From NCBI RefSeq assembly GCF_002878395.1, contig NC_061116.1, forward strand, positions 123,379,930 to 123,443,929: a stretch of 64,000 nucleotides of DNA, given 5' to 3'. Below the pieces are notes generated by a model that saw only the letters and a list, made by a program, of their open reading frames with translations, ran no database searches and was not told the origin of the DNA. The stretch comes from Capsicum annuum. Lineage: Eukaryota; Streptophyta; Magnoliopsida; Solanales; Solanaceae. Positions 13,051 through 25,302 of this stretch are shown here, piece by piece. The stretch's first letter is position 1. Each line of letters begins with the position of its first letter. The translations under genes were made by a program, and so were the position numbers.

Positions 13051-13390
13051 ATTATACTGCCCCACATGGATTTCTACCTATCCCCATTAGTCCTCCTCAG
13101 GCTTCTCATACTGGTGACACTTATGCTTAGTCGCCTCAGAAAAGATATCTAACATGGCTTCTGACGGTCTATTCATTTGCATACTTAGTTGGTGATATCT
13201 CAGTCTTATTAGTCGAATCATGTTTTTTCTGTTGCTTTTTCATTTGAGGTCACTTGGGTTGACCATTTCAAGAGCTTTCATCCCTAAAACCAATACAGGC
13301 TCTAAGGATGAGGAGAATCGCCCAACCTTTACAAGAACTGACTTGAATCGTCTCTATGCACTTGCTACTCACCAAAAATCTATTGTGGCT
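13051..13390 (+). pseudogene. Element A gag, remainder after insertion B
   Basis: The gag reading from 3331 continues here as a Pro-rich run (YTAPHGFLPIPISPPQ), then breaks up. Only about 340 bp separate B's edge from the protease, too little for a full capsid plus zinc knuckle, and no CX2CX4HX4C motif was found. A therefore carries a large internal gag deletion as well as the insertion. Confidence 0.5.
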
Positions 13391-13394
13391 GATA

Positions 13395-15188
13395 TTTAAT
13401 TTTTGCTTGATCTGGGTTCTACCCTATCTTATATAATTCCTTATGTGGCTGTGCATTTTGACTTTGGTCTTAAAAGTATTTTCAACCCTTTTTCTATGTC
13501 TATTCTGTTGGATGACTCTATTGTGGATAAGAAAATCTATAGGGGTTATGTAGTGTCTATATTTCATAAGGAGACATTGGTGGATTTGATAGAGTTAGAT
13601 ATGGTAGATTTTAATTTGATCTTGAGGATAGAGAGGCTTCATTCGTGCTTGCTACTCTGGATAGTAGGACCCAAAAGGTCATTTTCTAATTCCCTAATGA
13701 ACTGGTATTAGAATGGGATGGGAGTTCCATAGTACCCAAAGAGAGGTTTATTTCATATCTTAGAGATCAAAAATTAATTTCAAATGGGTGTTTATATCAC
13801 TTAGTTAGATTTAAGGATTTTGACTCTAAAAGTCCTTCTTTGCATTCTGTGCCTGTGGTTAGTGAATTTCCTAAAATGTTTCCCAATTATTTTCCTAGAA
13901 TTCATCCTAATAGGGAAATAGATTATGGGATTGATATTCTACTGTATACTCATTCTATTTTCATTCCTCCTTATAGAATGGATCTAGATGAATTAAAGGA
14001 GCTAAAGAAGTAATTGAAAGATCTTCTTGATAAAGGGTTCATTTGTCCTAGTGTTTATTTCTAGGGGTGCCCATGAACTTTTTGTGCGAAAAAAAGATAG
14101 CTCCCTTCGGATATGTATAGACTATCGCCAGCTGAATAAGGTGACAGTGAAGAATAAGAATCCTCTTTCTAGGATTGATAATCTTTTCAATCAGCTTTAG
14201 GGTGCTAGATATTTCTCTAAGATTGATCTTCATTCCAGTTATCATTAGTTTAAAATTAGGGAGATTGATATTCCCAAGACTGCTTTATGAACCCGGTATG
14301 GTCACTATGAGTTTTTGGTGATGTCATTTGGGTTGAGTAATACTCTGGATGATTTCAAGAATCTTATGAATTAGGTTTTCAAGAAGTTTCTAGATTTATT
14401 TATGATAGTTTTTATTGATGATATCTTGGTGTATTCTAGAGCGAGGAGGATCATGTCAATCACCTTTGAATTATGTTGCATACTCTTAAGGATAGAAGTA
14501 GTATGCTAAATTTTATAAGTGTGAGTTTTGGTTGGATGTTGTGACTTTTCTTAGGCATGTGGTATCCTGTGAGGGGATCAAGGTGGATCCACAAAAAGTT
14601 GAGGCAGATAGGAGATGGCCTAGACCCAAGACTCCACCGACATTAGGAGTTTCTTGGGTTTGGAAGTATTACGGGATATTTGTGGAGAGTCTCTTCTATT
14701 GCTGCTCCATTAACAAAGTTGACTTAGAAAAAGGTAAAGTTCTTGTGGTTCGATGCTTGTGTGGTTAGCTTTGAGAAGTTGAATGATAAGTTGACTTCTG
14801 CACCAGTTTTGACGTTGCCTGAGGGTACTGATGGTTTTGTGGTGTTTTATAATATGTCCCATGTGCGACTGGTTGTGTTTTGATGTAGCATTGTAAAGCT
14901 GTAGACTATGCTTCTAGGCAGCTTAAGGTCCATGAGAGAAATTATCCGACTCGCGACTTGGAGTTGGTAGCGGTGATTTTTGCTTTAAAGATCTATGCCA
15001 TTATTTATATGGGGGGCATATAGACATTTATTCAAATTATAAGAGCTTGCAATATGTGTTTACACAGAATGAGTTGTACTCTTAGGTAGAGGCAGTGGCT
15101 TGAATAGCTTAATAATTATGACATGACCTTGCATTACCATCTAGGTAAAGCTAATGTTGTTGCTGATGCTCTTCGCAGGTTATCTATG
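13395..15188 (+). pseudogene. Element A pol remnant: protease, reverse transcriptase, RNase H
   Basis: Protease starts at about 13403 with LDLGSTLSYI (the family has DPGSTLSY) and runs to about 13711. Reverse transcriptase blocks follow: the tether 'ELKELKK' at about 13990, the 'DKGFICPSV' block, and the palm motif [10 protein letters not shown] at 14406-14436 with both catalytic Asp codons intact. RNase H blocks follow from about 14780, with 'DYDMTLHYHLGKANVVADAL'-like coding at about 15115-15175. Many stops and shifts separate them. The reading ends at 15188, where element C is inserted, and picks up again at 20845. Confidence 0.8.
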
Positions 15189-17622
15189 TGTCACGACCCA
15201 AGACTACCCCTAGTCGTAACACGGTGCTTAGAACCACAAGTAATCCCAAGCTAACCCATGTAACGGCGTGAAACTTGAGAAACTGATTTAATATATATAT
15301 ATATAAAGAAAAATTCTAAATAACTGAGTAAAAACATAATCATCAGGAGATATGATATTTCAATACATAATTGATCAAAGTTTACGACACTAAAATTAGA
15401 GAGAGATGAACTTAAATTACAAATACTGACTCAGAATGACCATCTATGAAGTATCTACTATACTGAGTATTGGTAGTCGGGACATGACCCCTAACTATCC
15501 CCAATCAATAAATAAGAACAATAAAAATAAAATACAGGACCTGCAACTGACTTGAGTCCTCGAAATAGGAAAACTCATCACCTGTTGGCTGAATATTGTG
15601 AACTGTCTGACCCTGGTGTGTGGGCTACATCTTGTACCTACATCATAGAGGAATGTAGCCACAAACACATATATGTGGTCAGTACTTGGGAATATGCTAA
15701 GTATGTGAGACATGCACTAAATCATCGAGATACTTGATGTATGCTTTAAAACTAAGGACACAAGATATTTGCTAAAGCATGTATATAAAACATGTATGTA
15801 CGTAAATACTATAAGGCATGGTGAAATTTCTAAATCATGAGTTGAACACTTTTACAAATTAGGAAGCGATAAAAACATGAATACCATATGTAAGTTTCAA
15901 GTCAAAGCTAAATAGGCTATAAAACCGTACTAAGGATCAGGTACAAATATTAAGCATGAATGCATGAACACATAAAATGAATGCATGACCAAGTAAGGAA
16001 TAAGTTGAAATGATTTGTAAAACTAGATTACTGATAAAATGAACACTTGGTCATGCAAACTTGAGATGATGTGGTTTGAGTACAATACTGAGACTGTGGG
16101 AGCTAACTACAACCGACATGCCCTAATCTAAGCAAATCAAGGTCCAACCTATAACCCCAGTTGGAAGGGTGTTGGTACCTTGCTAGAGGTACTGGCACTG
16201 GTTGTGTGGATCCACTAAACTGATATCCCAAATGACTAAGGTGTCACCCTCGACTGGAAGGTGCCCCTAAAAGAGTATCAACCCTCTGCTGGCAGGAAGA
16301 CCTTTTATACCTACACTGGCTACATAGTTTAGGAACTCAGGAATACAACTAAAGGTCTCACCCTCGACTGGCAGGAAAGCCTTCATCCCTAAATTTTCTC
16401 GGTGCTAAGTTCTAGTCCCAACTAAACTGACATAGAAGCATAAACTAGTACATGCACTGATAATTGATATGCTCAAATATGGTATTCTAAAAATAATAGT
16501 GCATGCATAATCTAAATTAATCATGAATATGTTAACTGATATATTTAGCATGATATAATACTGGTGAGTTCTCATTATAAAAATGTTATAAATTTCATGG
16601 TACAATCATGGTATAAATAACCTAAAATCTTGAAAACTGTAGCATGTATGATCATCAAGGTATCAGGTGTTCAAAACCCACCAGCATTGAAAAGTACAAT
16701 TAAATACGATAATTTGAAAGTAATGATATGATAAGAAATTTCATGACTTAAACTTAAGAATACACCAACTTAATCAATGTAAAGAATTATCATGATTAAA
16801 GTATAGAAGAATAATTGAAATTCTAGAGGAATACTATTTCATGGTTGAATTCAAGAATTGCATGGAGGAAATCATGGAATTTATACTTTTCATGGAACCC
16901 TAAAAAACAATAGAATTAAAATTAAGAATTGGGGAAAACATTAGGACTCAATGGGTGAAAGGAGCCTATTGATAAATGTCCCACATGCCTGAATTTCTTG
17001 AATTCCTGAAGGGAAGCATGAATTTTGATCCTTCGAAGTTGAATTCTTGAAGAAAACCCCTTATTTGGTGTTTTTGAGTATTTAGGAAAAGAGGATTGTG
17101 TAATTGGTGTGTTTTGGGGTTATGGGATGATCAATTCATGTTACTATTAGTTATAGGATAGTTTTGGATATAAATGACCAATTTACCCTTAGAAATATAA
17201 AGAGAAAAGCTAATTTTAGCATTTCTGAACAAGGTTCGTGCTACGCTGCTTATCGTAGAGAATAAGGTCCATGCCACGCTAAAATTGCGGACCCTCACTG
17301 GTTTCTCACGAAAATATGCATAACTTTTTGCTCAGGTATCAAATAAGGAAAAAATGAATGCATTGGAAAGAGGACACATTTATCTATAATTTGTTGTTTT
17401 GACCTCAAAAATTCCATATATTTCAAAAGTTATACACGATCAAAGTTTACCCTTGTAGAATCAAATACCAAAATTTTGTCGAATCAATAGCTGTTAACTC
17501 AACTTTTCTCTAAGTGTTTCCTATAAGCATGTTTCACCTTATAAGCACTCTTCCCACCAGGATAATGATAATGAGAAAGATATTCATATACAAATCATCG
17601 GATTAGAGCTTATACACATAGA
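15189..17622 (-). repeat. 3' LTR of element C, edge-truncated
   Basis: It starts TGTCACGACCCAAGAC and aligns with 18448-20844 up to about 17620, where similarity stops before the expected GGTGTTACA end. Three CCCTCGACTGGCAGG-type modules lie at about 16250, 16283 and 16362. A short TA run is at about 15290-15304. The GC-rich patch with 'CATGCCACGCT' lies at about 17230-17300. Confidence 0.8.
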
Positions 17623-18447
17623 GATTAGAGCTTAATCATAACCAATTCAAACTTAGATTCTAATACTTAACATGGATATCCCCAAAATTTTAAAGAAATA
17701 TACTAACTTAGTACTATCGGATAGGAATCATGAAACACTAATCCAAATAAAATTATGTGAACATAATCAAACTTATCAAGCTCCTCCATCATTGTGGTCA
17801 CTGCATAATCCGTATCTCAACTAAAGCATCAGCATACTCTAAGTCTCCCTTAACTGAGAAGTCTCTCTCAAAGTGTTATTAAACAAACTACACAATAGCT
17901 TTCTAGCTCCATGGATACATAATCTACCAAATTTAGATAAACACTACTACCACTTTACTGTTGCTAAACTTCTGGGTTCATGCTTTTAACTCTAGATCAT
18001 ATGTTGTCATAGGATTCTAAGAACGGATTTGAGGACACATCTAACCTTATATCAATGCAAGATTTTCATAAATAATAAGAAACTCTTTCAAACTTTAAAA
18101 CTTAAAGTCACTAATGGGACCTTTTTGAGCCCGCATGCAATCTCATAATTGTCTGTGGAGATTGTCTGAGAAAATTCCCTCTGTAGGAATTTAACCTTGA
18201 TTATTTCTATTACCTCAAAAATAAGGCAGAGTTGACATAAATGGAGTAATGTAAGAATCTACATAAGTTTCTTTGATAACATCTCTACAGCATGATCTGC
18301 GATACGAAAGAAGGAAAATATTTCTTAAATTTCCTTTAGTCTCTCAAAAAAAAGTACAGTCGTGTTTGTGTCATTCCATAATCCTCTACTAGACATGGAT
18401 GCATAGACACCCTAGGACAATTGAACCTTGTGCTCTAATACCAAGTT
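17623..18447 (-). other. Short non-coding interior of element C, with primer site
   Basis: The interior has no open frame over 60 codons and no retroelement protein motif in any frame. Its right end (18431-18447) reads on the minus strand as AAACTTGGTATTAGAGCA, a primer site with one change from the tRNA-Met class. The first 120 bases of leader share short blocks with element D's leader. The rest is unrecognised and may hold packaging signals (inference). Confidence 0.65.
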
Positions 18448-20844
18448 TGTCATGACCCAAGACTACCCCCTAGTTGTAACACAGTGCTAAAAAATATAAG
18501 TGATCCCAAGTTAACGCATATACTGGCATGAAACTTGAGCAACTAATTTAATATATATACTAAATAACTAAGCAGAAAAATAATCTTCATGAGATAAGTT
18601 ATTTAATAAATAACTGATCAAAGTTTACGACACAAAAATCTGAGAGTGATGAACTTAAATTACGAATACTTACTCTGACTGGCCATCTATGAAGCCTCTA
18701 CTATACAGATTATATATAGTCAATACATGACCCACAACTATCCATAATTAATACATAAGAACAATAATAATAAAATACGAGAATTACAACTGACTTAAGT
18801 TCTCAAAATAGGAGAACTTATCACCTGCTAGCTGAATATTGTGAACTGTCTGACCCTGGTGCATGGGCTACATTTGGTACCTATATCATGGAGGAATGTA
18901 GCCACTAACGCAAATATGTTGTCAGTACTTGTGAATGTACTGACTATGTGAGACATACACTTAATCATTTGGATATTTAATGTATGCTTTAAAATTGAGG
19001 ACATAAGTTATTTGTTGAAATATGCATATAAAACATATCTGTATGTAAAAATTATAAGACAAAGTGAAATTTCTAAATCATAAGCTGAAACACTTCTATA
19101 AACTGGGAAGCAGTAGAAATAAGAATATCATACGTAAGTTTTAAGTCAAAGTTCAATAGGCTATAAAAGTGTACTGAAGAACAGGTATGAATACTGAGCA
19201 TAAATGCATGAACATGTAAAACAATTGAAAGACCAAGTAAAGGACGTACAAAAATAGTCTATAAAACTAAATAACTGAATAACTGATAAACTAAACACTT
19301 GGTCATGCAAACTTGAGTTGATGTGGTATGAGTATTGAATTGAAACTATAGGAGCTAACTACAACCGACATGCCCCAACCAGAGCAAATCGGGGTCCAAC
19401 CTGTAACCCCGATTGGAAGGGTGTTGATACCTTGCCAGGGATACTGATACTGGCTATATGGATCTACTAAACTAATATCCTAAAGAACTAGGGAGTCACA
19501 CTCGACTTCCATGTGCCCTTAAGAGAGTATCAACCTTTCATACCTATGCTGGCTAGGTAGTATCAAAGTCTTCATTCCTAAATTTGCTCAGTGCTAAGTT
19601 CTACTCCCAACTGAACTAACACATTAGCATAAACTAGTACATACACTGATAACTTATATGCTCAAATATGGTATTCAGAAAATAACAATACATGCATAAT
19701 CTGAAGTAATCATGAACTTGTTAACTGATGTATTTAGAATGATATTATACTGGTGAGTTCTTATGAAAATGTTATAAATTTCATGGTACAAGTATGGTAT
19801 GAATAACTTAAAATCCTAAAAATTATATCATACATGATCATCTAGGTATCGGGTGTTCATAACCCATTAGCATTGAAAAATACAATTATATACGATAATT
19901 TTAAAGTAATGACATGATAAGAAATTTCATGACTTAAACTTAAGAATCCAACAATTTCATCAATGTAAAAAATTATCACTGTTAAAGTGAGGAAGAAAAC
20001 TTGAAATTATAAGGAAACACTATTTTATGATTGAATTCAAGAATTATATCGAGGAAATCATGGAATTTATTCTTTTCATGGAACCCTATATCACAATAGA
20101 ATTAAACTTGAAAATTGGGGAAAACTTTGGGACTCAATGGGTGAAAGAAGTCTATTGATGAATATCCCACATACTTGAATTTCCTGACTTCTCGAAGGGA
20201 AGCATGAATTTGGATCCTTGGAAATTGAATTCTTGAAGAATATTACTTATTTGGTGTTCTTGAAAGTATGGGAGAAGAGGGATTGTGTAATTAGTGTGTT
20301 TTGGGGTTATGAAATGATCAATTCACATTACTATTAGTTCTAGGATAGTTTAGAATGTAAATGACCAATTTACCCCTAAAGATAAAAGCAGATTATAGCA
20401 TTTCAGAACAAGTTTCATGCCACGCTACTTATCATGGAGAATAAAGTCCATGTCATGCTGAAATTGCGACCCTCACTGGTTCCTCACAAAAATGCACATA
20501 ATTTTTCCTTCAGGTATCGAATTAAGGAAAAATCAGATACATTAGAAAGAGGACACATTTATCTATAATTTTATGAGTGTTGATCTCATAAATTCCATAT
20601 AATCTATAAGTGATACATGATCTAATTTGACCCCTTTAGGATCGAATACCAAAATTTTGTTAAATCAAAAGTTCTTAATTCAACTTTGCTCTAAGTGTTT
20701 CCTGTGAATATTTTTTACCTCATAAACTCTATTAACACTAATATAATAATCATGAAATATATATTCATATACAAATCATTGGATTATAGCTTATACACGT
20801 AGAATGATAGTTAAAATTCTAGCTAGAAAATGTGGGGTGTTACA
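18448..20844 (-). repeat. 5' LTR of element C
   Basis: A complete LTR of about 2.4 kb, TGTCATGACCC to GGGGTGTTACA on the plus strand. It aligns with 15189-17622. U3, read on the minus strand from 20844, contains the patch at about 20405-20470 and then a 'GGGGTAAATTGGTCATTTAC' motif at about 20358-20377. Confidence 0.85.
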
Positions 20845-22385
20845 CTATAGGAAGCTTATCTCTTATGGATAAGGAGAAGAGAAGATTAGTGAAGGATATT
20901 CATAGGATGGATAACTTGGGAGTTCATCTTTTGGACTCTGGATATGGAGGAGTTATTGTTTAGGAATTGGATTAATCATCTTTTGGTGTTTCTTTTGATC
21001 TATACTTATGCAAATTAAGGATGATGTAGGTCATCAAAAGGTTATGACTTTCAAGATTGAGGGATATAGTATTTTTAGGTACAAGGTAGGTTGTACGTTC
21101 CTAATGTTGATGGGCTGTAGGAAAGAATCTTGACTGAGGCTCATGAGTCCAGGTATACAGTTCATTCGGGTTTGACTAAGATGTACCCTGACTTAAAGGA
21201 AATCTACTGGTGGAATAATATGAAGAGAGATATGGCAAACTTTGTTTCCAAGTGATGGTTTGTCAGTAAGTCAAGGTTGACCACTTGAGGTCTGGTGTCA
21301 TGTCTCCAAAAATAGAACGACCCATATAGAAGTGGGATATGATCAATATGGATTTTATTACAGGTCTTCCATAGTCTCATGGTCAGTATGATTTAATTTG
21401 GGTCATTGTGGATAGGATGACTAAGTTTGCTCACTTTTTGCCTATAAGGACTAACTACTTAGGAGAGGATTATGCTAACTTATTCATTCAGGAAATTATG
21501 AAATTGAAAGGTGCACCAGTATCTATTATTTCAGGCCGAGCTATGCAATTTTTATCTCGTTTCTGGCATTTATTCTAGAAAAGTTAGGGTATACAGGTGA
21601 ACCTTAGCAGTATTTTCCACCCTCAAATAGATGGGCAAGTGGAGCATGCTATTCAAACTTTGATAGATATGCTAAGGGATTTTATGATTTAATTTAAAGG
21701 TATTTAGGTTGATCACTTGCCTCTTATTGAATTTTCACATAACAAGTTTATCATTCGAGCATTCAGATGGCTCCTTTTAAGGCTCTTTATGGTAGGAGGT
21801 GTAGATCTCCAATTGGGTGGTTTGAGGTTACTAAAACTAGGTTATTTTGTCCTAACTTGGTTCAACAAGACATGAAGAAGGTGAAAGTGATTAGAGAAAG
21901 ACTTAAGATTACTCAGAGTTGCCAAAAATCTTATATAGATGTAAAGAAAAAGGAATTAGAGTTGAAGTAGATGATTGGGTATTCTTGAAGGTGTTTTCTA
22001 TGAAAGGATTCATGAGGTTTAGGAATAAGATGAAGCTCAATCCTCGTTATGTTGGTCCATATAAGATTTTGAAGAGAATTAGAAATGTTGCTTATGAGTT
22101 AGAATTGCTTGCGAGTTTGGGTTCTAATTACTCGTGTTTCACGTCCATGCTTAAAAGTGTGAAAGTGGTCCTTCTTTGATAGTTCCTATTGAGGATGTTG
22201 GTGTCTTGAATTGACTATACTATGAGGAAATCCCGATTGATCTATTAGATAGTTAAGTTTGATAGCTTCAGTGAAGGTCCTTTGGAGAAATCAAAAGGTA
22301 GAAGAGGCTACCTGGGAAGTTGGGGGAGATATAATGGCCAAGTATCCTTTCTTGGTCCCCGTGTTAGATAAAAGTGCTTCAAGCT
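20845..22385 (+). pseudogene. Element A integrase and chromodomain-like tail
   Basis: Reading resumes directly after C with the linker that follows RNase H (LMDKEKRRLVKDIHR at about 20855-20905). The HHCC region is at about 21120-21260. The catalytic core starts at about 21345 with MDFITGLP and VDRMTKFAHF. The second catalytic Asp is lost: 21525-21552 reads IISGRAMQF where relatives have IISDRGTQF. The third acidic residue is kept in 'GQVEHAIQTL' at about 21632. The C-terminal part is open at 21767-21970 and 21919-22179, overlapping in different frames because of a frameshift. The tail at about 22260-22350 reads VKVLWRNQKVEEATWE, the chromodomain-like end typical of plant chromoviruses. The enzyme cannot be active. 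Confidence 0.82.
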
Positions 22386-22487
22386 GAGTTTTGTTTTCCT
22401 TTAGTTACTTTTCAAATTTGTCATTTGATTCTGGTGTATTCTTTCTATTCTCGTGCTAAAAGTATCCTAATTATTCGAGGATAAAAG

Positions 22488-22504
22488 ATTCTAAGGAGAG
22501 ATAA
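22488..22504 (+). other. Polypurine tract of element A
   Basis: The bases CTAAGGAGAGATAA sit immediately before the 3' LTR start at 22505, where plus-strand DNA synthesis is primed. It is one of the marks that fixes the 3' LTR boundary. Confidence 0.6.
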
Positions 22505-23653
22505 TGTAACACTCCTTCAAATTTTGACCAGTTTATATTTGACCTTTCCATATTTGTAATATAGATTTTTGACTTGAATCATATATAGGGGTGTTAAGAA
22601 GGTAATTTGGAGAAGTCTTGGAATTTTTCAAAAGGGTTGGGGGTTATTTTGTAACTCCGAGGTAGTGTGCCTCCATGATATCACCATTCCACGGAGGTTA
22701 GCCTCTGTAATATTGGTGTGGCATGGAGGTTAACCTTAGAAATAAAGGCGTGCCACGCTAAGGTATTAATTTTGTATAGTTTTATTTTTTTTTCACTTGG
22801 TGTGAGGGGCTTTTGGGTCTTTTTACCCTTTCCATGATTTATAAACATAAAAGGGACCTTTTTCCTTCGATTTTCAAAGATCAAACTCTACTTTATTCAT
22901 CTTTAACTCTCCAACTAAGAAAGCTTAAGGGGTTCATAGAGAAATTATTTTTTGGGCTTCAAACTTCAAATTCTTGTGTGTTCCAGGAATGTTTCTCTTC
23001 TCTAAACATTAATTTTACATTGTGTCATTAATTTAATGGATTTTTATGTGATTTAAATAGTGGGTTTTGAAATGGGGTTGAGGGGTTTTGGTTATTACTT
23101 ATTGAATTACTTGTCACATGCTTTGAATTGATTATTCATGCTTTAGACTGATGTTTTAGGACTGAATTGGTATATTATTTAAATGATTGGAATGAGGGAC
23201 ATGGGTTTTCCTTAAATTAGATGAATTTTAGCTTGAAATTGCATGAACCTCAACCCACTTTTTGAATTTGAATTTAATTATGGGAAACTGTATGATTTAG
23301 CTTACTTTTGAACTCAATGCATTTGATTAATGGATAGATGAATATATAAATCAATTTGGATGGTCTTGGTGTCCATGGTTTGGATTTTAATGGAACTTGG
23401 GAGTCCAATTTGGTTATGTGAATTGGTTTGGCATGTTTAATTTAGCTTGCAAGCATATTGATATGACGATACCAAATGGTAATTGCCTAAATAAATGACT
23501 CTCGGGTTAATGGTTAGATTTATGTGCTAAATGGTTTTAATTTGGGCTTAAAGGGGGTTGTGTAGCTCGCAGTGAAGGTGGAGGTTCCAGGAGGGACCAA
23601 TACTGAAAACCACATTTGCCGGCGTGGGGGTCTTTATGACTGTGTGCATAGTT
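22505..23653 (+). repeat. 3' LTR of element A, cut by assembly gap
   Basis: It starts TGTAACACTCC and follows the 5' LTR at 1134 for about 1.15 kb before the run of Ns. The last third or more of the LTR is missing. The GC patch with 'GGCATGGAGGTTA' units lies at about 22672-22765. Confidence 0.8.
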
Positions 23654-23753
23654 NNNNNNNNNNNNNNNNNNNNNNNNNNNNNNNNNNNNNNNNNNNNNNN
23701 NNNNNNNNNNNNNNNNNNNNNNNNNNNNNNNNNNNNNNNNNNNNNNNNNNNNN
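23654..23753. other. Assembly gap (100 Ns)
   Basis: A run of exactly 100 N. Two further gaps in the window are also exactly 100, so this is a placeholder of unknown true size. It removes the end of element A's 3' LTR and its target duplication. Confidence 0.95.
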
Positions 23754-24357
23754 CTACTAAAGAATTCATTTATTAATTTCTTTGTAAATTGATTTTCTTT
23801 TTACTATCTGTTTTTTAATAAAAAAATAGTTATTTTATTTTCTTTAAAATAGCTTAAATAAAGTAGGAGAAATAATCGGCTATTCTATTTTAGATTAATT
23901 TTTTTATCACTTTTTTTAAACTTTTTCTTAAAAATTGTATATTTTAGTCTTTTAAAATAGGTGAACATAAAATAAGAAGAACATGCGAGAAATATTTGGC
24001 TCTAGTATTCTAAATTAATTTTTTTTATTGCCTTCTTTTTTTAAAACTTTTCTTTAACAATCATCTAGTTTATTTTCTTTAAAATAAGTGAAATAAAATA
24101 GGGGAACATAGGTGGAATAAAATAGGAGAAATTATCGGCTCTCCTATTGAATTTCACCTATTTAAAGAAAATAAAATAGCTAGTAATTATTAAAGATAAA
24201 GTTTTCAAAATGCAATAAAAAGGTTAATTTAAATAGAAATTAAAAGATGGATCATGCGTAGGAAAAAGATTTAGGAAGAAAAAATTTTTGTTATAAACTA
24301 ATATGTAGCCAAGATTGTGCGATTATAATATTTTTTTTAAACTCAATATATATTGCA
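23754..24357. other. AT-rich spacer, no gene seen
   Basis: Very AT-rich DNA with several short repeated phrases (for example AAAATAGG..GAA near 23870, 23960, 24110, 24135, plus related inverted forms). It may be a decayed foldback element. No coding signal was found. Confidence 0.5.
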
Positions 24358-24605
24358 CTCCCTCCATCCCATTTTACTTGTCCCAAATTAACTTGGCGTA
24401 TTGATTAAGAAAAATAATTAACAATATGTTAGTTTATCATATTACCTCTGTTAAATAATGTTTACATTTTAATTTGAAGAAAAAGTAATTAATGCGAAGG
24501 GTAAAACTTAGGGAAAAAATTGTTTATTCTTCATTTGTGAAAAATAACAAGTAAAATGAAAAATCAAATTAGGAAATTTGGGCAAGTAAAATGAGACGGA
24601 GGGAG
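24358..24605. mobile_element. Stowaway-type MITE (about 248 bp)
   Basis: The left end reads CTCCCTCCATCCCATTTT and the right end, reverse-complemented, reads CTCCCTCCGTCTCATTTT, an inverted terminal repeat of over 20 bases with few mismatches. CTCCCTC is the hallmark of Stowaway elements, mobilised by Tc1/mariner transposases. TA follows the right end; the left TA is mutated. It has no coding capacity. Confidence 0.8.
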
Positions 24606-25250
24606 TATTTATTATCTAAATTATGATTAGAGATTTACTTTAGAATAATTAAATCTTACACATTCAATTTGAACTATATCATATGATCAATAAAGATAGG
24701 AACTTGGGGAAAATGGAGATAGTGGAAATGGAGAGGAGCCAAGTCCGTATATGTTCTACTCTGCGACTCTTGAGCTAGTTTTCTAATTAAATTCAGGATA
24801 GTGTGTTCTAAGGTTTCAGTATAGTTATTCTGAAGATGTTCCAACTTCACAAATCGAACTCCAGGACAAGCTGTCCTCAAGTTGGAACTTCAAGCTGCCT
24901 TGTCCTCTTCCAAAGGGCACATAATCTTGTCAAAATTAGCAACAAAATTCTTTGATTTAAAGAAGACATTAATTTAGAACACTTGGAAAAAACTAAAGCA
25001 AAAAGAAAGAACTCTAATAGCTTGCCACAGATGGAATAATAAAAAATAGTGATTGTGCCTGTGACTAGTACTATTAGAGGAGATTTTAGTAGTTGGTTCA
25101 CGACTTAAACTTTCACTTTATTGGTGAGCGTTTGGTTTTCACCTTATAATCCCCACCTTCATTTTCCATTCCTTACTTCCAATGTAATTAAATTTTTTTT
25201 TTTTTAAAGAGATTAGTAATCAGTACTTTATAAGCACTAATGGTAACGAA
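24606..25250. other. Intergenic stretch downstream of the dirigent gene
   Basis: No conserved protein was recognised. Two minus-strand readings of about 70 codons (25101-24877, 24880-24674) lack known motifs. An AATAAA on the minus strand at 25117-25122 could serve the dirigent transcript. Confidence 0.4.
25117..25122 (-). terminator. Possible poly(A) signal for the dirigent gene
   Basis: AATAAA on the minus strand, about 180 bases after the stop codon at 25303. The position is plausible for a plant 3' UTR, but the motif is short and common in AT-rich DNA. Confidence 0.3.
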
Positions 25251-25302
25251 TTCTCTTAGCTATAGTGCTAATACATCACCCACAAGTACTTGATGAGATA
25301 CT

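Larger units (their letters stand above)
15189..20844 (-). mobile_element. Element C: minus-strand LTR element with no coding interior, nested in A
   Basis: Two LTRs of about 2.4 kb (15189 to about 17622, and 18448-20844) flank only about 0.8 kb. A tRNA-Met-type primer site abuts the right-hand LTR on the minus strand. The target duplication is CTATG (15184-15188) against CTATA (20845-20849). No gag, protease, RT or integrase blocks were found inside, so this is a non-autonomous or internally deleted element. The left LTR lacks its last 40-50 bases, so a deletion also ate its edge. Its leader downstream of the primer site resembles element D's leader (CCTAGGG...GTCT...TAGTAGAG), which links it to an autonomous relative. 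Confidence 0.85.
1134..23653 (+). mobile_element. Element A: Ty3/gypsy LTR retrotransposon split by two nested insertions
   Basis: Two related LTRs in the same orientation bound this composite: 1134-2993 and 22505-23653, the second cut by an assembly gap. Between them, reading on the plus strand, are a tRNA-Met-type primer site, a gag start, protease, reverse transcriptase, RNase H, integrase, a chromodomain-like tail and a polypurine tract. That order is the Ty3/gypsy order. A lysine-rich gag start and a tail reading close to VKVLWRN then EATWE point to a chromovirus, probably Del/Tekay (inference). Elements B and C lie inside it, and A's protein reading resumes on the far side of each. Stops and frameshifts are frequent, so it is not autonomous. 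The 5' flank base run is atgaa; the matching 3' target duplication is lost in the gap. Confidence 0.85.

Noticed and set aside
16405..16605. 66-codon minus-strand reading in element C's LTR
   Set aside because: LTR sequence without coding function; the frame is not preserved in the other LTR.
24674..25101. Two minus-strand readings of about 70 codons downstream of the dirigent gene
   Set aside because: No start context, domain or frame continuity; they are probably non-coding.
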